Source: Planctomycetota bacterium (GTDB taxonomy: Bacteria > Planctomycetota > Phycisphaerae > Sedimentisphaerales > UBA12454). From it: DNA of 32,536 nucleotides. The translations under genes and the position numbers were made by a program. The notes below the pieces were generated by a model, which was not told where the DNA came from, did not search any database, and saw nothing but the letters and a program-made list of their open reading frames with translations. Location: positions 1 to 32,536 of the forward strand of contig JAHJUV010000110.1 of NCBI GenBank assembly GCA_018828825.1, written 5' to 3'. Below are positions 31,447 through 32,536 of the stretch, piece after piece. Position 1 is the stretch's first letter. Each line of letters starts with the position of its first letter.

Positions 31447-32268
31447 CTATTCTTTCTCTGACTTTAAAGGTTTAGACTCTTTTGCATAAGATTCGAAAAT
31501 CGTAGGACTGATAACGCCGCCGCTTATGGTAAATCGCAACGCCTCTTCCACTGACATATTCAGTTCTATGACCTCTTCTTTGGGAACTATAATAACATAC
31601 CCTGTAAATGGTGTTGGCGAAGTCGGAATAAGTAACGTAAGAAAATCTTTCTGCTGACTTTCGGTAATCTTACTAAGGCCTGTTCCCGTTACCATCGCTA
31701 TCGACCACGAGCCCTTACGAGGATATTCTACCGCCACGACTCTGCTGAATGCCAGTTTCTCTTTGGAAAGGAAAAAATCGGTAACCTGTTTGATATGAGG
31801 ATATACCATTCGAATGAAAGGTATTTTCGTAAACATCTTCTCGAATATGTGCCACAGAGTCTTGCCAATAAAACTGGCCAGAAAGGCCCCGACAAAAATC
31901 ACGCCGATAAACGCTATTAGAAAGCCCGCAATTTGACCCGGACCGAAAACCCAGAATTTTTCTGCTTCTTCGATCCTTGCCGCCCGTTTCACTTCTGCAT
32001 CATTTATCTTCTCATCCAGCAGGTACTGGTCATCGCCGGCGGCAGGATAGTTATTTTTTACATAAACCAATAAATCATCCTGACTTACATACGGATAATA
32101 AGGTGTGCTGTATGATAGAACCCTCACCAGGCCCCTGTTAATATGGGTGCTTACATTTTGTTGGATAAATAGGTAAAGTTGAACAAAAATCCAGACCGTC
32201 AAAATAGTCGGCAGAAGTGTCGCCAAACCCCTTAAAAAGTAGGTTTTAAAATTATGCAACGCCTGCAT
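31447..32268 (-). CDS. DUF502 family inner-membrane protein
   Basis: Product of 273 residues. Two membrane regions are clear, about 12-34 (RGLATLLPTILTVWIFVQLYL) and about 108-135 (GPGQIAGFLIAFIGVIFVGAFL). The family core follows: KIPFIRMVYPHIKQVTDFFL, RVVAVEYPRKGSWSIAMVTG, LLIPTSPTPFTGYVIIVPKEEV and the end SVEEALRFTISGGVISP. An 70-residue loop between the membrane segments (VSTHINRGLV...EEAEKFWVF) is longer than usual. Function of the family is not established. GGGGA lies 1-2 bases upstream of the spacer to ATG 32268. First gene of the unit with hpf and the PTS genes. Confidence 0.85.
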   Translation of the reverse strand: MQALHNFKTYFLRGLATLLPTILTVWIFVQLYLFIQQNVSTHINRGLVRVLSYSTPYYPYVSQDDLLVYVKNNYPAAGDDQYLLDEKINDAEVKRAARIEEAEKFWVFGPGQIAGFLIAFIGVIFVGAFLASFIGKTLWHIFEKMFTKIPFIRMVYPHIKQVTDFFLSKEKLAFSRVVAVEYPRKGSWSIAMVTGTGLSKITESQQKDFLTLLIPTSPTPFTGYVIIVPKEEVIELNMSVEEALRFTISGGVISPTIFESYAKESKPLKSEKE

Positions 32269-32304
32269 GTCCCCTGACTTACAATCCTTTTATTATTTTT
32301 TATT

Positions 32305-32321
32305 CGGCTTACGTTAAGCCG
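32305..32321. other. Hairpin in the DUF502 leader
   Basis: CGGCTTA (32305-32311), loop CGT, TAAGCCG (32315-32321), a perfect 7-bp stem in the 5' leader, 37 bases before the DUF502 start. No T tract follows, so it is not a terminator in either direction. Confidence 0.45.
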
Positions 32322-32375
32322 TTAACTTTAAAACGCCCTGAAAACAGACAAAAAACTACGTCAAATCTATATGCT

Positions 32376-32404
32376 ACTGTACTTTACAGACCTTTACCCG
32401 TCAA
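32376..32404 (-). promoter_or_regulatory. Promoter of the DUF502-hpf-PTS unit
   Basis: Minus-strand -35 TTGACG (32404-32399), 17-base spacer, -10 TACAGT (32381-32376). The same -35 variant occurs at hisS. Implied leader about 100 bases. Confidence 0.45.
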
Positions 32405-32445
32405 CAAAAAACTAATGCTTAATCTATTGTAAGGCAATGGATTAA

Positions 32446-32536
32446 TTAAGGTTTTGGAGGTGTATGCAGGCCTGTCCCGAAGGCGTCTTCCAACGCTTCT
32501 TTGAGTACTTCCGAAACTGTCGGATGCGCGAACGAA
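32446..32536 (-). CDS. lpdA: Dihydrolipoyl dehydrogenase, C-terminal fragment
   Basis: Only the last 29 residues are in the window: SFAHPTVSEVLKEALEDAFG then a short Pro/Lys tail and stop TAA at 32446. The HPT...SE block is the C-terminal His-Glu active-site segment of FAD disulfide oxidoreductases, closest to dihydrolipoamide dehydrogenase (usual form AHPTLSE). The rest lies beyond the right edge. Other pyridine nucleotide-disulfide oxidoreductases cannot be excluded from so short a piece. Confidence 0.75.
   Translation of the reverse strand, partial: SFAHPTVSEVLKEALEDAFGTGLHTPPKP

Overview
The window looks like chromosomal DNA from an anaerobic planctomycete of the Phycisphaerae/Sedimentisphaerales type. 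This is inferred from gene content: a HYExAFE-type nuclease-like protein, a very large LptC/LptA-like protein beside Kdo genes, a membrane-anchored GspE-like protein next to a CvpA-like protein, a serine/threonine kinase with a C-terminal membrane helix, an ETF/acyl-CoA dehydrogenase operon, and a biotin synthase with an atypical auxiliary-cluster site. No 16S rRNA gene is present, so the placement is a judgement. All four tRNA genes lack an encoded CCA tail, and a CCA-adding enzyme is encoded in the same window.

Layout. 1-1741 is a decayed or mobile margin: an IS630-family transposase running off the left edge and split by an A_AAA_AAG slippery site, an ORF fragment abutting the IS end, and a truncated LuxR-type DNA-binding domain. 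1829-4138 is a translation region: tRNA-Met(CAU), a small four-helix-bundle (S23/IVS-type) gene inside near-perfect 22-bp inverted repeats, tRNA-Glu, tadA, hisF, tRNA-Ser and, on the minus strand, tRNA-Ala. 4141-9176 (minus strand) carries hisS, the HYExAFE gene, bioB, rsmD and cca, interspersed with several palindromic repeats. One repeat is inserted in frame in rsmD, and another sits within a duplicated rsmD start.

9254-17820 (plus strand) has a three-gene membrane/ATPase module (a PilT-like ATPase, a membrane-anchored GspE homologue with every catalytic motif degraded, and a CvpA-like protein), a small 50-residue gene on the minus strand, a radical SAM protein with a Ser/Thr kinase, and an APH-fold kinase overlapping a TetR regulator.

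17825-32536 (minus strand) holds three transcription units and a fragment. etfB-etfA-acyl-CoA dehydrogenase-HAD phosphatase is an electron-transfer/fatty or organic acid oxidation unit. The DUF2344 protein-rng-kdsD-kdsC-LptC-like unit joins RNA decay to Kdo/LPS biogenesis and ends at a terminator. DUF502-hpf-ptsN-HPr-ptsI is a permease-less regulatory PTS with a ribosome hibernation factor and ends at a strong terminator. The right edge catches the C-terminus of a dihydrolipoyl dehydrogenase.

The most unusual items are the active/inactive secretion-ATPase pair with CvpA, the palindromic elements colonising rsmD, the S23-type cassette between tRNA genes, and a DUF2344 gene whose Shine-Dalgarno points to an AUA codon.
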